Source: Candidatus Coatesiibacteriota bacterium
GTDB lineage: Bacteria > RBG-13-66-14
Direction: 5' to 3'
NCBI GenBank assembly: GCA_014728185.1
Contig: WJMB01000012.1
Coordinates: 1-16,370 of the forward strand
Length of the DNA: 16,370 nucleotides
The notes under the pieces were generated by a model that worked only from the letters and a program-made list of their open reading frames with translations, searched no databases and was not told where the DNA came from. The position numbers were made by a program, and so were the translations under genes. Within the stretch, counting starts at the first letter, position 1. Each line of letters begins with the position of its first letter. Below, one piece after another: positions 1-7,446 of this stretch.

Positions 1-69
1 CCCCGACCCGCCGGTAGAACAGTTGGAGTCGAGGGGCGGGGAGCCGGTTTTGCTTTAGCTCGGGCGGGG

Positions 70-2067
70 TTATTCCTCGAGGGCGGCCAGCATCTGTCGG
101 GCGCGGGTGATATTGGCCCGGGCCTTGTCGTGGTCGGGTTGGAACTCCAGGCACTTCTCCCAGTAGTAGATGGCCTGCTCGTAGTCGCGGCGGGTGTAGG
201 CGTTGATGCCCTGGAGGTAGTACTCGTTGGCGACGATTGGGTCTTCCTGGGGTTCGGAGACGCGCTGGGCGTCGCGGGCGCGCTCGAGGTAATCGGCGGC
301 GCGGCCGTTGCCCGGGTCTAGGCGCAGGGCTCGGGTCAGGGTGTCCTCGGCGCGTGAGTGGTCGCCGGCCTCGTAGAGGGCGACGCCCTCGTCGACCAGG
401 CCGTCGACCTGCTGGGAGAGCAGGCCGCGCAGCCGGGAGACCGAGGTGGAGAGAACGGGGTCGTCGGGTACCAGTTCCTGGGCCTGGTAGAGAACTCCCA
501 GGGCCTCGGCGTAGCGTTGTTGATCCTCCAGGCTCTCGGCGCGGCGGAAGAAGTTGTCGATCTGGTCGTTGAGGCGGTTGCGGGCCTGATTGTAGTAGCC
601 CTCGGCCTGGGGGTTGTCCGGGTCCAGGCGCAGCACCTCGCCCCAGAGATCGACGGCGGCCTTGTAGTCGCCGCTGCTGTAGGCTTCGGCGGCCTGGGTC
701 GACAGCTCGCTGACATGGGCCTCGCGTTCGGCGAGCTGCTTGGCCAGGGCCTGTGCGGCGAAGTCGGCCCGCTCGGTGGCCTCTTCGTTTTCCGGGTTGA
801 GTTCGAGGGCGGCGTTGAAGCTGGCCAGGGCGGCGACGTAGTCCTCGATGCGCAGCCAGAGGTTGCCTTGCTCGAGGTGCTCTTCGACGGCCTGGATCCG
901 GGCCAGATTTTCGGCCCGCTCGTAGGCCTCGGCGGCCTCGGTGTAATTCGGGTCCCAGATCAGGGCCTTGTCGAAGGAGCTGGCGGCCTCGTCGTAGCGC
1001 TCCATGCTCATGGCGTCTCGGCCCTCGGCGTAGAAGGCCCGGCTGGTGGAGTCGATGCGCTCCTGTAGTCGCTGGAGGTAGGCTTCGAGTTCGTCGACGC
1101 GTCCGGCGACGAAACCGAAGTCGTAACCCAGGCTGCCGCGCAGGGAGTAGCCAAGCTCGCCGTGGTTGGCGTAGGCGAAGTCGACGACGAAACCGGAGAG
1201 CATCACGCCCAGGCCGGCGCTGAGGCCGGCCAGGCCGCCGTGCTGACTCTGGTTGCCGTAGGTATAGCCGGCGCGCACCGCGGCGGTGCGGGCGATGATG
1301 TATTCGGCGCCCAGATGGGCGAAGAAGGTGTCCTCGGCGTCGTCTAGGTAGTATTCGCCCTCGAGGTTGGCGTTGAGGTCGCCGTCGAGAAAGCCCAGGG
1401 AGACTCCGGCGCCCAGGCTGGTTGGGAGGGCCGTCTCTTCCTCGATGAAGACCAACGGTGTGCCCAGATTGCGCACCGCCGCCCCGACGTCGAGCCATTC
1501 CAGCGGGGTGCGGTAGAGCACCCCGGCGTCGAGGACGGCGCCGGTGGCCGAATAGGTGTCCAGGCGCTGATGGACAACGCCGACGTCGACTCCGGCGCTG
1601 AAGCCGTCGAAGAGCTCACGGGCGTAGCCGACCTCGCCGAGGAGCCCCAGGGCGTCGAACTCGCCGATCGGTTCCGGGGTGTCGCCGGTGCGGCGCTCGA
1701 AGCCGCCCACACTCATATACTTGACCCCCAGGCTCAACGAGCCGAGATTATCGATGGGCAGGCAGCCGGCCAGGTGGCCCAGGTTGGTCTCGGCCAGCCA
1801 GCGGGTGAAGCCGGTGCCGAGAACGGCCTCCTCGCGAAAGCCCAACCCGGCGGGGTTGAAGTCCAGGGAGCCCAGATAGCCGACCTCGGCGGTGCCCGTG
1901 GAGCCCAGGGCCACCGCCCGCATGTCGCCGGGTATGAGCAGGAAGGCGGCGCCGGCGTTGTCGGCCCGCGTCGGAACGCCGGCGACGATAATAACCAGGG
2001 CGATCAAGGCGGAGAGCTTGCACTTGAGCATGCAACACCAGCTTTGTTGGGTTTCGGGGGGCCGCAT
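70..2067 (-). CDS. PorV/PorQ-family outer-membrane beta-barrel fused to C-terminal TPR repeats
   Basis: This is a 665-residue exported protein. A signal peptide is visible (hydrophobic stretch at about residues 18-30, Ala-type cleavage after TRA near residue 35). The mature start (AGAAFLLIPGDMRAVALG, then LDFNPAGLGF at 68-77) matches the N-terminus of the PorV/PorQ barrel family. Alternating strands ending in aromatics run to about residue 320. A short coiled-coil-like segment (VDELEAYLQRLQERI) follows, then about six TPRs at roughly 343-376, 396-430, 454-487, 503-537, 555-589 and 614-650. Known PorV proteins are outer-membrane barrels that shuttle type IX secretion cargo. The TPRs should face the periplasm, which is inference. 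The gene starts 31 bases after the upstream secreted protein, so co-transcription is likely. A second ATG at 2031 gives a more classical signal peptide. GGAGG sits 23 bases before the first ATG, so neither start is settled. No terminator is visible in the 69 bases downstream. Confidence 0.85.
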   Translation of the reverse strand: MRPPETQQSWCCMLKCKLSALIALVIIVAGVPTRADNAGAAFLLIPGDMRAVALGSTGTAEVGYLGSLDFNPAGLGFREEAVLGTGFTRWLAETNLGHLAGCLPIDNLGSLSLGVKYMSVGGFERRTGDTPEPIGEFDALGLLGEVGYARELFDGFSAGVDVGVVHQRLDTYSATGAVLDAGVLYRTPLEWLDVGAAVRNLGTPLVFIEEETALPTSLGAGVSLGFLDGDLNANLEGEYYLDDAEDTFFAHLGAEYIIARTAAVRAGYTYGNQSQHGGLAGLSAGLGVMLSGFVVDFAYANHGELGYSLRGSLGYDFGFVAGRVDELEAYLQRLQERIDSTSRAFYAEGRDAMSMERYDEAASSFDKALIWDPNYTEAAEAYERAENLARIQAVEEHLEQGNLWLRIEDYVAALASFNAALELNPENEEATERADFAAQALAKQLAEREAHVSELSTQAAEAYSSGDYKAAVDLWGEVLRLDPDNPQAEGYYNQARNRLNDQIDNFFRRAESLEDQQRYAEALGVLYQAQELVPDDPVLSTSVSRLRGLLSQQVDGLVDEGVALYEAGDHSRAEDTLTRALRLDPGNGRAADYLERARDAQRVSEPQEDPIVANEYYLQGINAYTRRDYEQAIYYWEKCLEFQPDHDKARANITRARQMLAALEE

Positions 2068-2098
2068 CGCGGTTGGGGAGACTAACTCGGCCTCCGGA

Positions 2099-4651
2099 TC
2101 AGCGGACTACGGCCAGCTTCTTGATCACTACGGCGCTCTGGGAGCGGCCGCTGAGTTCTTCAGCGCTGATACGGAACATGTAGACTCCGGAGCCGACGCC
2201 GTCCAGGTCCCAGACGAATTCGTAGGTATCGTCCTGGGTGCCCTGGGCGCCGCCCGTGGTGAAGTCATCGGATTGGGAATGGACCAGGCGCCCGGCCAGA
2301 TCGTAGACGTCCAGGCTCACCGTGGAATCGGCCCCCAGGGTGAAGGAGAAGGTCGCCGTCTCCGTGGCCGGGTTGGGCCAGACGTAGACCTTTTCCTCGT
2401 CGAGGAAAACGCCCTGGGTCTTGACCTCCAGGCTCTCCATCAGCGACCAGTTGCCGGCGGCGTCCTGGGCGTGGACGTAGAAGGTGTGGGTCTCGCCCAT
2501 CTGCCAATCGGCGATGTCGACCAGGGCTGTGGCGTCTTCGATCGGCGAGTCGAAATCACCGTCGACTGGATTGAGCGGGGCGCCCTCCCCCGAGGTGCCC
2601 GGGTTGTCGATGAAGTACTCCACGGCGCTGATCGCGTTGTTGCCGGTTGTGGAATCATCGGCGGTGCAGTTGAGGGTCAACTGGGTGGCGCCGTAGGTGG
2701 GATTGGGGAAGGCCCGGAGGTCCTCCAGCAACGGCGGGGTGTCGTCCAGGGCGGAGCCCGTGGTGAAGCGGAAATCGAACAGGCCCGGCGCCGAGCCGTT
2801 CTGATCGCTCAGCGGGCGGCCGTCCGAGGACTGGATGCCCTCCTCGAGCACCACCTCGGTCAGGGTTTCGGTGGGCAGGTACTCGTTGAGGGTCATCACG
2901 AAAACGCGGTCGCCGTTCTCACCGCTGGACTGCCAGCCGTACTCGGCGCCGCCGGCGGTGACGGTGACGTTGTCGTTGAAGCTGACCAGGTCCATCGGCC
3001 GGTTGAAGTGGATTTTGATCAGGGTGTTGATCGGGACATCCTCGGCGTCGGGGGCCGGTTCGGTGTCGATGACGAAGGGATCCAAATCGCCGACGTCCTG
3101 GTAGCGCAGGGTGAAGGTGTCCACGACGGGATTCTCGACGGGGCCGCCGTCGCCGAGGGTGAACTCCAGGCGGTACTGCACGTAGCGTTCGCCGTGATCC
3201 ACACCGGGGGCGTTCTGCGAGGGGACCAGATCATCGGGGTCCAGCACCTCGCACTCCGACCAGTCCGGGGCGTCGCTCATCGAGGGATCGTCGGAGGTGC
3301 GCAGGTAAAGCCGCAGGCCGCCGTTGTTATCCTCCAGGTCGATCTCGACGCTTTGGTAGACCGGGGTTATCCCGGTGTCGAAGACCAGGCTGGTCAACGC
3401 GCCGACGTCGTGGGGCGGGGCGAGGACCGCCCGCGGGCTGGCGGTGTCGCCGATTTGATGCCCGGTGGTGACGGCCAGGCCGACGGGGTCCAGCTCGAAG
3501 ACGAAGGGCAGCACGTCCAGGCTGCCGCCCAGATTGTCGTAGGACCAGTTCTGGCCGTCGTCGGTGCTGCGGCTGATCACGGCGCTGCCGCTGAGCAGGC
3601 CCGACACGTAGACGGTGCCGGTGTCCTGAACCACGTAGACATCGTTGGCCAGGGTCACCGGAGGGCGGACGGGGTAGAGGAAGGAGCCGTCCTGACCGTC
3701 GAGGACGACGACCTCATCGCCTTCGACGGCGAGATACACTCGCTCGGCGTCCTCCACGGCCGAGGGTCCCCGGCTGACATAGGCGGGGGGATCGCTGGTG
3801 GTGGGGAAGTAATCGCTGCCCTCGATCCAGTCGCCGGTCAGACTGGATGACCTCAGGCAGGGATCATTGGGCTGGGAATCGCGGTCGGCGGCCAGCCAGA
3901 AGCGCCCGTCATCCGTTCGCCAGATCTCGCGTAGATCGCGGTTGTCGAAATCATTGTCGTCGGCGGACTGCCAGCCCCCGGCGGTGGTGTAGTGGTAGAA
4001 TTGGTTGGGGCTGTCGACGTCGCCGGAGAGGGTCAGCGCGATGCTGTCGACGCTTTCGACGAAGAAGTTCGCCCGGTTGGCGGTGAATCCCGTGGGGAAG
4101 AGCTCTTCGGTCCAGTCGGGGTCGGCGGCGTCGTTGAGTCGATATACGGCGGCGCCGTTGGTGACGGGATGACTGACGGCCAGCAGGACCTCGTCGGTCG
4201 ACTTGAACACCGTCATCCCGATCACCCGGCCGTTGGGAACCGTGTTGTCGGTGACGGTCGTCCAGCTGTCGCCCCAGTCCGTCGAGTAGGCCAGGGCGGG
4301 GCGGGTCAGGTCGCTGCTGATCGTCCCGGCCAGGATCAGCAGGATCGCGCCGTCGGCGGTGATGTAGGAGGCGCCGCAGGTAACCTGGGAGAGGTTGCCG
4401 GAGAGATCGATAACGACGGGGTTGTCCCAGTCCGGGGCCTCCAGCAGCAGGCGGCTGTCGCCGGTGTCCTCGATGTAGCGCCACCAACTGATGTCGACGG
4501 AGGACTCGAAGCCGCCCTCGTGGCCGTCGTTCCACAGACCGCTTGCGGGGCCTTCGTACCAGTAGTTCTGCACCCAACTGGACTGAGCCGCCGCGCCGCT
4601 GGTGATAACCAGGAACAGGATCAGGGTTGAAATCGGCAGTCTTCGTCGCAT
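2099..4651 (-). CDS. Secreted multidomain protein with Asp-box repeats, Ig-like domains and a Por-type secretion tail
   Basis: This is an 850-residue exported protein with a signal peptide at residues 1-22 (cleavage near GAAAQ). Residues 25-400 look like a beta-propeller-type region. They carry two Asp boxes (STDWGDSW at 123-130 and STDDGQNW at 362-369), the S-x-D-x-G-x-x-W motif of BNR/sialidase-like repeats. Residues 410-520 form a beta-sandwich-like segment (RLYLRTSDD, then ERYVQYRLEFTL). Residues 525-632 fit an SbsA-type Ig-like domain (Big_5: VPINTLIKIHFNRPMD). Residues 640-746 form another Ig-like domain ending AQDAAGNWS. Residues 752-850 match a type IX sorting tail (VYVWPNP, VSLDVYDLAGRLV, GVYMFRIS, terminal KKLAVVR). 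It precedes a PorV-like gene by 31 bases, which supports it being cargo of that system. No catalytic residues are assignable, so the substrate is unknown. The start is ATG with GGGGAAAAGAG upstream. Confidence 0.87.
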   Translation of the reverse strand: MRRRLPISTLILFLVITSGAAAQSSWVQNYWYEGPASGLWNDGHEGGFESSVDISWWRYIEDTGDSRLLLEAPDWDNPVVIDLSGNLSQVTCGASYITADGAILLILAGTISSDLTRPALAYSTDWGDSWTTVTDNTVPNGRVIGMTVFKSTDEVLLAVSHPVTNGAAVYRLNDAADPDWTEELFPTGFTANRANFFVESVDSIALTLSGDVDSPNQFYHYTTAGGWQSADDNDFDNRDLREIWRTDDGRFWLAADRDSQPNDPCLRSSSLTGDWIEGSDYFPTTSDPPAYVSRGPSAVEDAERVYLAVEGDEVVVLDGQDGSFLYPVRPPVTLANDVYVVQDTGTVYVSGLLSGSAVISRSTDDGQNWSYDNLGGSLDVLPFVFELDPVGLAVTTGHQIGDTASPRAVLAPPHDVGALTSLVFDTGITPVYQSVEIDLEDNNGGLRLYLRTSDDPSMSDAPDWSECEVLDPDDLVPSQNAPGVDHGERYVQYRLEFTLGDGGPVENPVVDTFTLRYQDVGDLDPFVIDTEPAPDAEDVPINTLIKIHFNRPMDLVSFNDNVTVTAGGAEYGWQSSGENGDRVFVMTLNEYLPTETLTEVVLEEGIQSSDGRPLSDQNGSAPGLFDFRFTTGSALDDTPPLLEDLRAFPNPTYGATQLTLNCTADDSTTGNNAISAVEYFIDNPGTSGEGAPLNPVDGDFDSPIEDATALVDIADWQMGETHTFYVHAQDAAGNWSLMESLEVKTQGVFLDEEKVYVWPNPATETATFSFTLGADSTVSLDVYDLAGRLVHSQSDDFTTGGAQGTQDDTYEFVWDLDGVGSGVYMFRISAEELSGRSQSAVVIKKLAVVR

Positions 4652-4702
4652 TAGTAGCTCTTTTCCCCATCATCTGGCGAGCGCGCCGTTGAGGTGGTCA
4701 TT

Positions 4703-4738
4703 CATAAATGGTGCCGATGGTATGGCATACCATTTATG
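4703..4738. promoter_or_regulatory. Nested inverted repeats at the predicted transcript start of the secreted-protein operon
   Basis: Two perfect dyads overlap here. The outer one is CATAAATGGT (4703-4712) with ACCATTTATG (4729-4738). The inner one is ATGGTATG (4717-4724) with CATACCAT (4726-4733) around a single G. They share the right-hand ACCAT, so as RNA they would be mutually exclusive hairpins and as DNA a compact operator. The block lies directly downstream of the -10-like element at 4740-4747 and begins within a few bases of the expected +1. It is much more A+T-rich than its surroundings. A repressor operator or a 5'-end stabilising hairpin are the two readings. I cannot choose between them. 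Confidence 0.6.
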
Positions 4739-4739
4739 T

Positions 4740-4769
4740 ATTTTATACGGCTGGTGGATGTCTTGTCTA
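4740..4769 (-). promoter_or_regulatory. Sigma70-like promoter for the secreted-protein/PorV operon
   Basis: On the minus strand, TAGACA (4769-4764, five of six matches to TTGACA) is followed after 16 bases by TATAAA (4747-4742, five of six to TATAAT). TAAAAT lies two bases further on as an alternative. The predicted start near 4735 gives a leader of about 85 bases to the ATG at 4651. The site is an A+T-rich island in G+C-rich DNA. The match is to general bacterial sigma70 consensus; the sigma specificity of this organism is unknown. Confidence 0.55.
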
Positions 4770-4944
4770 CACGAGGAGGGGTTCCTATCTGCGAGATGCT
4801 GTGTCATCTTGATGGTGCGGAGAGATCGAAGAGTTTAGTTGCGAATCGGAACAAGCCGATACGTGATGATCCTCGATCAACGATTCGTAAGGAGACAAAT
4901 TCTGCATCCAATGGCCGGCGGCTTGGTTCATCTACACCTTCAGC

Positions 4945-5124
4945 ATGGCTGTTCCAGGTTCCAACCGTGTGCCGATGCGGCGTTATGTACCGGGGATCAA
5001 CAAAGCGAATCGACCCGACGGCGTCGACTGGAAAGAGTTGCCGGACCGCCTTCCCGACATCGTGCTGGCGGTCTGGATTTTCGAGCGCGGTGTGTCGGGC
5101 TGCCGGGTCGTTGAACAGGTTTAG
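4945..5124 (+). CDS. Possible 59-aa convergent small protein or gene remnant
   Basis: A + strand frame reads MAVPGSNRVPMRRYVPGI at its start and ends FERGVSGCRVVEQV before TAG at 5122-5124. The frame is open from 4891, after a TAA at 4888-4890, but the only ATGs are at 4945 and 4975 and neither has a Shine-Dalgarno. Two things favour it: 41 of 59 codons end in G or C, and a hairpin terminator begins about 8 bases after the stop, placed as a shared terminator for convergent genes. Against it are the short length, the missing ribosome site and no family I recognise. It could be the 3' remnant of a decayed gene. The rest of 4770-5129 holds no other convincing coding sequence. Confidence 0.25.
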   Translation: MAVPGSNRVPMRRYVPGINKANRPDGVDWKELPDRLPDIVLAVWIFERGVSGCRVVEQV

Positions 5125-5129
5125 CGTGT

Positions 5130-5158
5130 AAAAAGCCGGGGATCCGTGTCCCCAGCTT
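5130..5158. terminator. Hairpin terminator at the end of the HIT-LipM-foldase operon, possibly bidirectional
   Basis: On the minus strand the stem AAGCTGGGGA pairs with TCCCCGGCTT (10 bp with one mismatch) around a six-base loop and runs straight into TTTTT. This is a canonical Rho-independent terminator about 25 bases after the foldase stop at 5185. On the + strand the same stem is followed by a pyrimidine-rich CTTCTTCC, which is weaker, so termination of a convergent + transcript is possible but less certain. Confidence 0.8.
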
Positions 5159-5184
5159 CTTCCATTCGTCGATCCCCCAAGCGG

Positions 5185-6120
5185 CTATTGATTTTCCAGC
5201 AGGGGCGTGGGGTCTTCGATGTCCTCTTCGGTCTGGCGGCTCCAGGCCTCGAGGTCGGCCACCAGGTTGTAATCGGTGAAGACCTCGTGCCCTTGGCGCA
5301 GCTCATCCAGGTAGCTTTCGATGCTTCTGCGGGTCTGTTCCTGGAGGGCTCGGTCCTTGAGCATGTCCAGGCCGACGCCTTCGGGTTTCATGTAGTCCCC
5401 GGGCTGGACGCGGTCGGCGACGAGGATAACGGCGTACCAGGTTTTATCGCCGACCTGGTAGCTGATCACGTCAGAGACGGTGTTGAGCGGCAGCTCCCAG
5501 GCGGCCCGCCAGACCGGGGGCTTGACGCGGGTCTCGTTAACATAGCCGCGGTCGCCGCCCTGGGCCTGGGAGACGCCCAGGCTCCACATCTGGGCCTCGG
5601 AGCGGAAGTTGGAGCCGTCGGGAGCCAGCCTGTCATTGATCAGCCGCCGGGCCGTATCCTCGTCCTCGCGTTCGATGATCCAGAGCCAGACCATCGGCTC
5701 TTTGGCGCGGAACTGGTCCTTGTGCTCCTCGTAGTAGGCCACGGCGTCGGCCTCGGTCATCTTGGGCATCCGGTCGATGACCTCGCGCTTGATCAACTCG
5801 TCGCCCAGTACCATCATCTCGTAGCGCTCGAGTTGCCAGGCCAGGTCGGGCTCTTCGTGCAGGCCCTCTTCGAGGGCCTGTTGATAGATCAACTGCTGAT
5901 CGATCCAGCTCTCGACGATGCTCTCCATCGACGGGGTGACCAGAGTGGAGGCGTGTTGCTCGACCTGCAGTCGACCAGCCATCTCTTTGGTCAAAACGGC
6001 GTCGTCGACGCGGGCGACGACGACGGTCTCGTCGGTCGGATCGAAGCCGGAACGCTCATCGCAGCCGCTGAACAGGATGATTCCCGCTGTGAGGACGACC
6101 GGGATAGTCAGTTGTCTCAT
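5185..6120 (-). CDS. Parvulin-type (SurA/PpiC-like) peptidyl-prolyl isomerase lipoprotein
   Basis: This is a 311-residue protein. I chose ATG at 6120 because GGAGG sits 4 bases upstream and the N-terminus then reads as a lipoprotein signal ending IILFSGC (Cys20). Longer in-frame starts read through the upstream gene. The lipobox has Phe at -3, which is less usual. Residues 34-115 resemble the SurA N-terminal chaperone region (VVVARVDDAVLTKEMAGRL, then IVESWIDQQLIYQQALEEG). Residues 142-236 resemble a rotamase domain, with the typical GGDRGYV at 188-194 and later VGDKTWYAVILVADR. The likely role is folding of outer-membrane or secreted proteins in the periplasm. The start overlaps the lipM-like stop by one base (TGATG), so translation is coupled. 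Isomerase activity cannot be judged; some family members are chaperones only. Confidence 0.82.
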   Translation of the reverse strand: MRQLTIPVVLTAGIILFSGCDERSGFDPTDETVVVARVDDAVLTKEMAGRLQVEQHASTLVTPSMESIVESWIDQQLIYQQALEEGLHEEPDLAWQLERYEMMVLGDELIKREVIDRMPKMTEADAVAYYEEHKDQFRAKEPMVWLWIIEREDEDTARRLINDRLAPDGSNFRSEAQMWSLGVSQAQGGDRGYVNETRVKPPVWRAAWELPLNTVSDVISYQVGDKTWYAVILVADRVQPGDYMKPEGVGLDMLKDRALQEQTRRSIESYLDELRQGHEVFTDYNLVADLEAWSRQTEEDIEDPTPLLENQ

Positions 6121-6902
6121 CAAGCCTCCAGGGTGAGTTCGCGGGCCAGCTCTTCGGCCCGGGCGAGTTCTTCTGCGGACGGGTCGCCCTCGTAGAGCTC
6201 GAGGTCGAGTGCGTCGGCCACCCGTCGGGCCAGCTCGAGGGCGAACTTCCGTCGCTCGGTTTCGGGCGCCAGTTCGATAACGCTGCACGGCGCGCCCACG
6301 TCGGCGGCGCCGGGCAGCAGTTCTGCCAGCAGCCCCGCGGGCTGCGGCTCCCAGACGATGCTGGTGTGGTGCAGCAGGCCGCCGTCCTTGCGACGCTGGG
6401 CGCTGCCGGCTATCTTGACCCCGGCCACGCCGACGTCGCACTCGGTCAGGCGGGCGAAACAGTCGTAACCCGGACGCAGGCGGCGGGGCAGGGGGGCCGA
6501 GCCGCTGCCGGCCGCGGCCTCGATGCCGTGGGCGGTAAGGGCGCCGGCGTGGGCCTCGGAGAGGACCCGGTATGACTCACGAATACCCCGGGGCAAAAGT
6601 TCCCTGGGGGCCACCAGGCAGCCCGTCAGATCGCCGTAGTGGAAGACGGCGCCGCCCCCCGTGGGGCGGCGGATGACCTGGACGCCGCGGCGGCGGCAGG
6701 CGTCGGCGTCGAGCATCTCGGCGGGCTGGAAGTACCCCAGGGTGATCGCCGAGGGCGACCAGCCGTAGAGGCGCTGGGTGGGCGGGGTGGTTCCCGATTG
6801 GACACCCTCGAAGAGCGTCCGGTCCAGGGCCATGTTCCAGCGGGCCCCGCAGCGGCCGCCGTCGCCGGGTTCGGAATAGATCAGGCGCAGTCGTTCGTCC
6901 AC
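6120..6902 (-). CDS. lipM: LipM/LplA-type octanoyl or lipoate protein transferase
   Basis: This 260-residue protein belongs to the BPL/LPL catalytic fold used for protein lipoylation. Visible motifs are WNMALDRTLF (22-31), LGYFQP (55-60), RRPTGGGAVFHYGDLTG (78-94) and GVKIAGSAQRR (161-171) with the acyl-adenylate/acyl-binding Lys163. Cys148 in YDCFAR lies just ahead of the GSAQ motif. That is the position of the acyl-carrying cysteine of Bacillus LipM octanoyltransferases (Cys150), so LipM-type transfer from acyl carrier protein is favoured over ATP-dependent LplA. This subtype call is inference. The start is GTG, 3 bases after the hinT stop, with GGGGTAA upstream. ATG at codon 24 would remove conserved sequence. 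No lipoyl-domain (E2/GcvH) or lipoyl synthase gene is in the window. Confidence 0.82.
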   Translation of the reverse strand: MDERLRLIYSEPGDGGRCGARWNMALDRTLFEGVQSGTTPPTQRLYGWSPSAITLGYFQPAEMLDADACRRRGVQVIRRPTGGGAVFHYGDLTGCLVAPRELLPRGIRESYRVLSEAHAGALTAHGIEAAAGSGSAPLPRRLRPGYDCFARLTECDVGVAGVKIAGSAQRRKDGGLLHHTSIVWEPQPAGLLAELLPGAADVGAPCSVIELAPETERRKFALELARRVADALDLELYEGDPSAEELARAEELARELTLEA

Positions 6903-6905
6903 GAC

Positions 6906-7247
6906 TTACCCCGGGGGCCAGTTGAGCGGGCGTCCGCCCAACAGGTGAACGTGGACGTGGCCGACGCTCTGACCGCCGTCCTCGCCCTGATTGATCACCA
7001 GACGGTAGCCGGCCTCCTCGAGGCCCAGCTCGCGGGCCAGCTTGACCGCCCGGGACATCAGCCGGCCCAGTAGCTCGGGACGCTCATCCAGCGCCGCCAC
7101 GCCGTCGACGTGCTCGGTGGGGATCACCAGGACGTGAGTGGGGGCTTTGGGGTTGATGTCGTTGAAGGCGTAGAGCTCGTCGTCGGCGTACAGAGGCGTC
7201 GAGGGTATCTCGCCGGCGACGATCTTGCAGAAGATGCAGTCCTTCAC
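6906..7247 (-). CDS. hinT: HIT-family nucleotide hydrolase (HinT-like)
   Basis: This complete 113-residue protein has the usual length for the bacterial HinT branch. Cys4 and Cys7 begin an N-terminal CxxC (DCIFCKI). NDINPKAPTHVLVIP (29-43) is the conserved nucleotide-binding strand. The signature HVHVHLLGG (97-105) gives the HxHxHxx triad, with His99 the expected nucleophile. Family members hydrolyse purine nucleoside phosphoramidates and aminoacyl-adenylates in the cytoplasm. Its pairing with a lipoyl-transfer enzyme is suggestive, because LplA-type enzymes use acyl-adenylates, but a functional link is inference. The start is GTG with a strong GGGAGGGGAGAA upstream. It is the first gene of a three-gene unit with the LipM-like and foldase genes. 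Confidence 0.93.
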   Translation of the reverse strand: MKDCIFCKIVAGEIPSTPLYADDELYAFNDINPKAPTHVLVIPTEHVDGVAALDERPELLGRLMSRAVKLARELGLEEAGYRLVINQGEDGGQSVGHVHVHLLGGRPLNWPPG

Positions 7248-7311
7248 TTCTCCCCTCCCGGGGCTCGTTGATCTATATGAAATAATTTCGAACGCAACCC
7301 CCGCAATCCGG

Positions 7312-7385
7312 CTTTGGCACGTTTTTTGCGAAACCCGCCGCCCCGGGACGCAGGCGACCGCCCCGGCGCAAAAACCGCGCCAAAG
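7312..7385. repeat. Long imperfect inverted repeat upstream of hinT
   Basis: Nineteen bases at 7312-7330 (CTTTGGCACGTTTTTTGCG) match the reverse complement of 7367-7385 at 17 of 19 positions. The 36-base G+C-rich interior contains two copies of CCGCCCCGG. The structure sits between the rsmE hairpin and the hinT start. It could be an RNA hairpin, a protein-binding dyad or a degenerate terminator; on the minus strand the distal arm contains TTTTTGCG. A small A+T-rich dyad, GAAATAATTTC (7279-7289), lies between it and hinT in what may be the hinT promoter (CATATAGAT on the minus strand). I could not find a convincing -35. Confidence 0.5.
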
Positions 7386-7446
7386 CCTCCGTCGACTTCC
7401 TTCGGTGGTTTATCGGCCGAACGGTCGTCGGGTCCGACGGGGAGGT

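Noticed and set aside
1892..3850. Long + strand open frame opposite the secreted-protein gene
   Set aside because: It is dominated by Gly, Val, Ala and Asp repeats, as expected antisense to G+C-rich coding sequence. The minus-strand frame has a signal peptide, Asp boxes and a sorting tail.
4839..5114. + strand 91-codon frame overlapping the 59-codon candidate
   Set aside because: Its second half is Arg/Gly/Cys-rich and antisense-like, with no family. Its stop is not as well placed relative to the terminator as the 59-codon frame.
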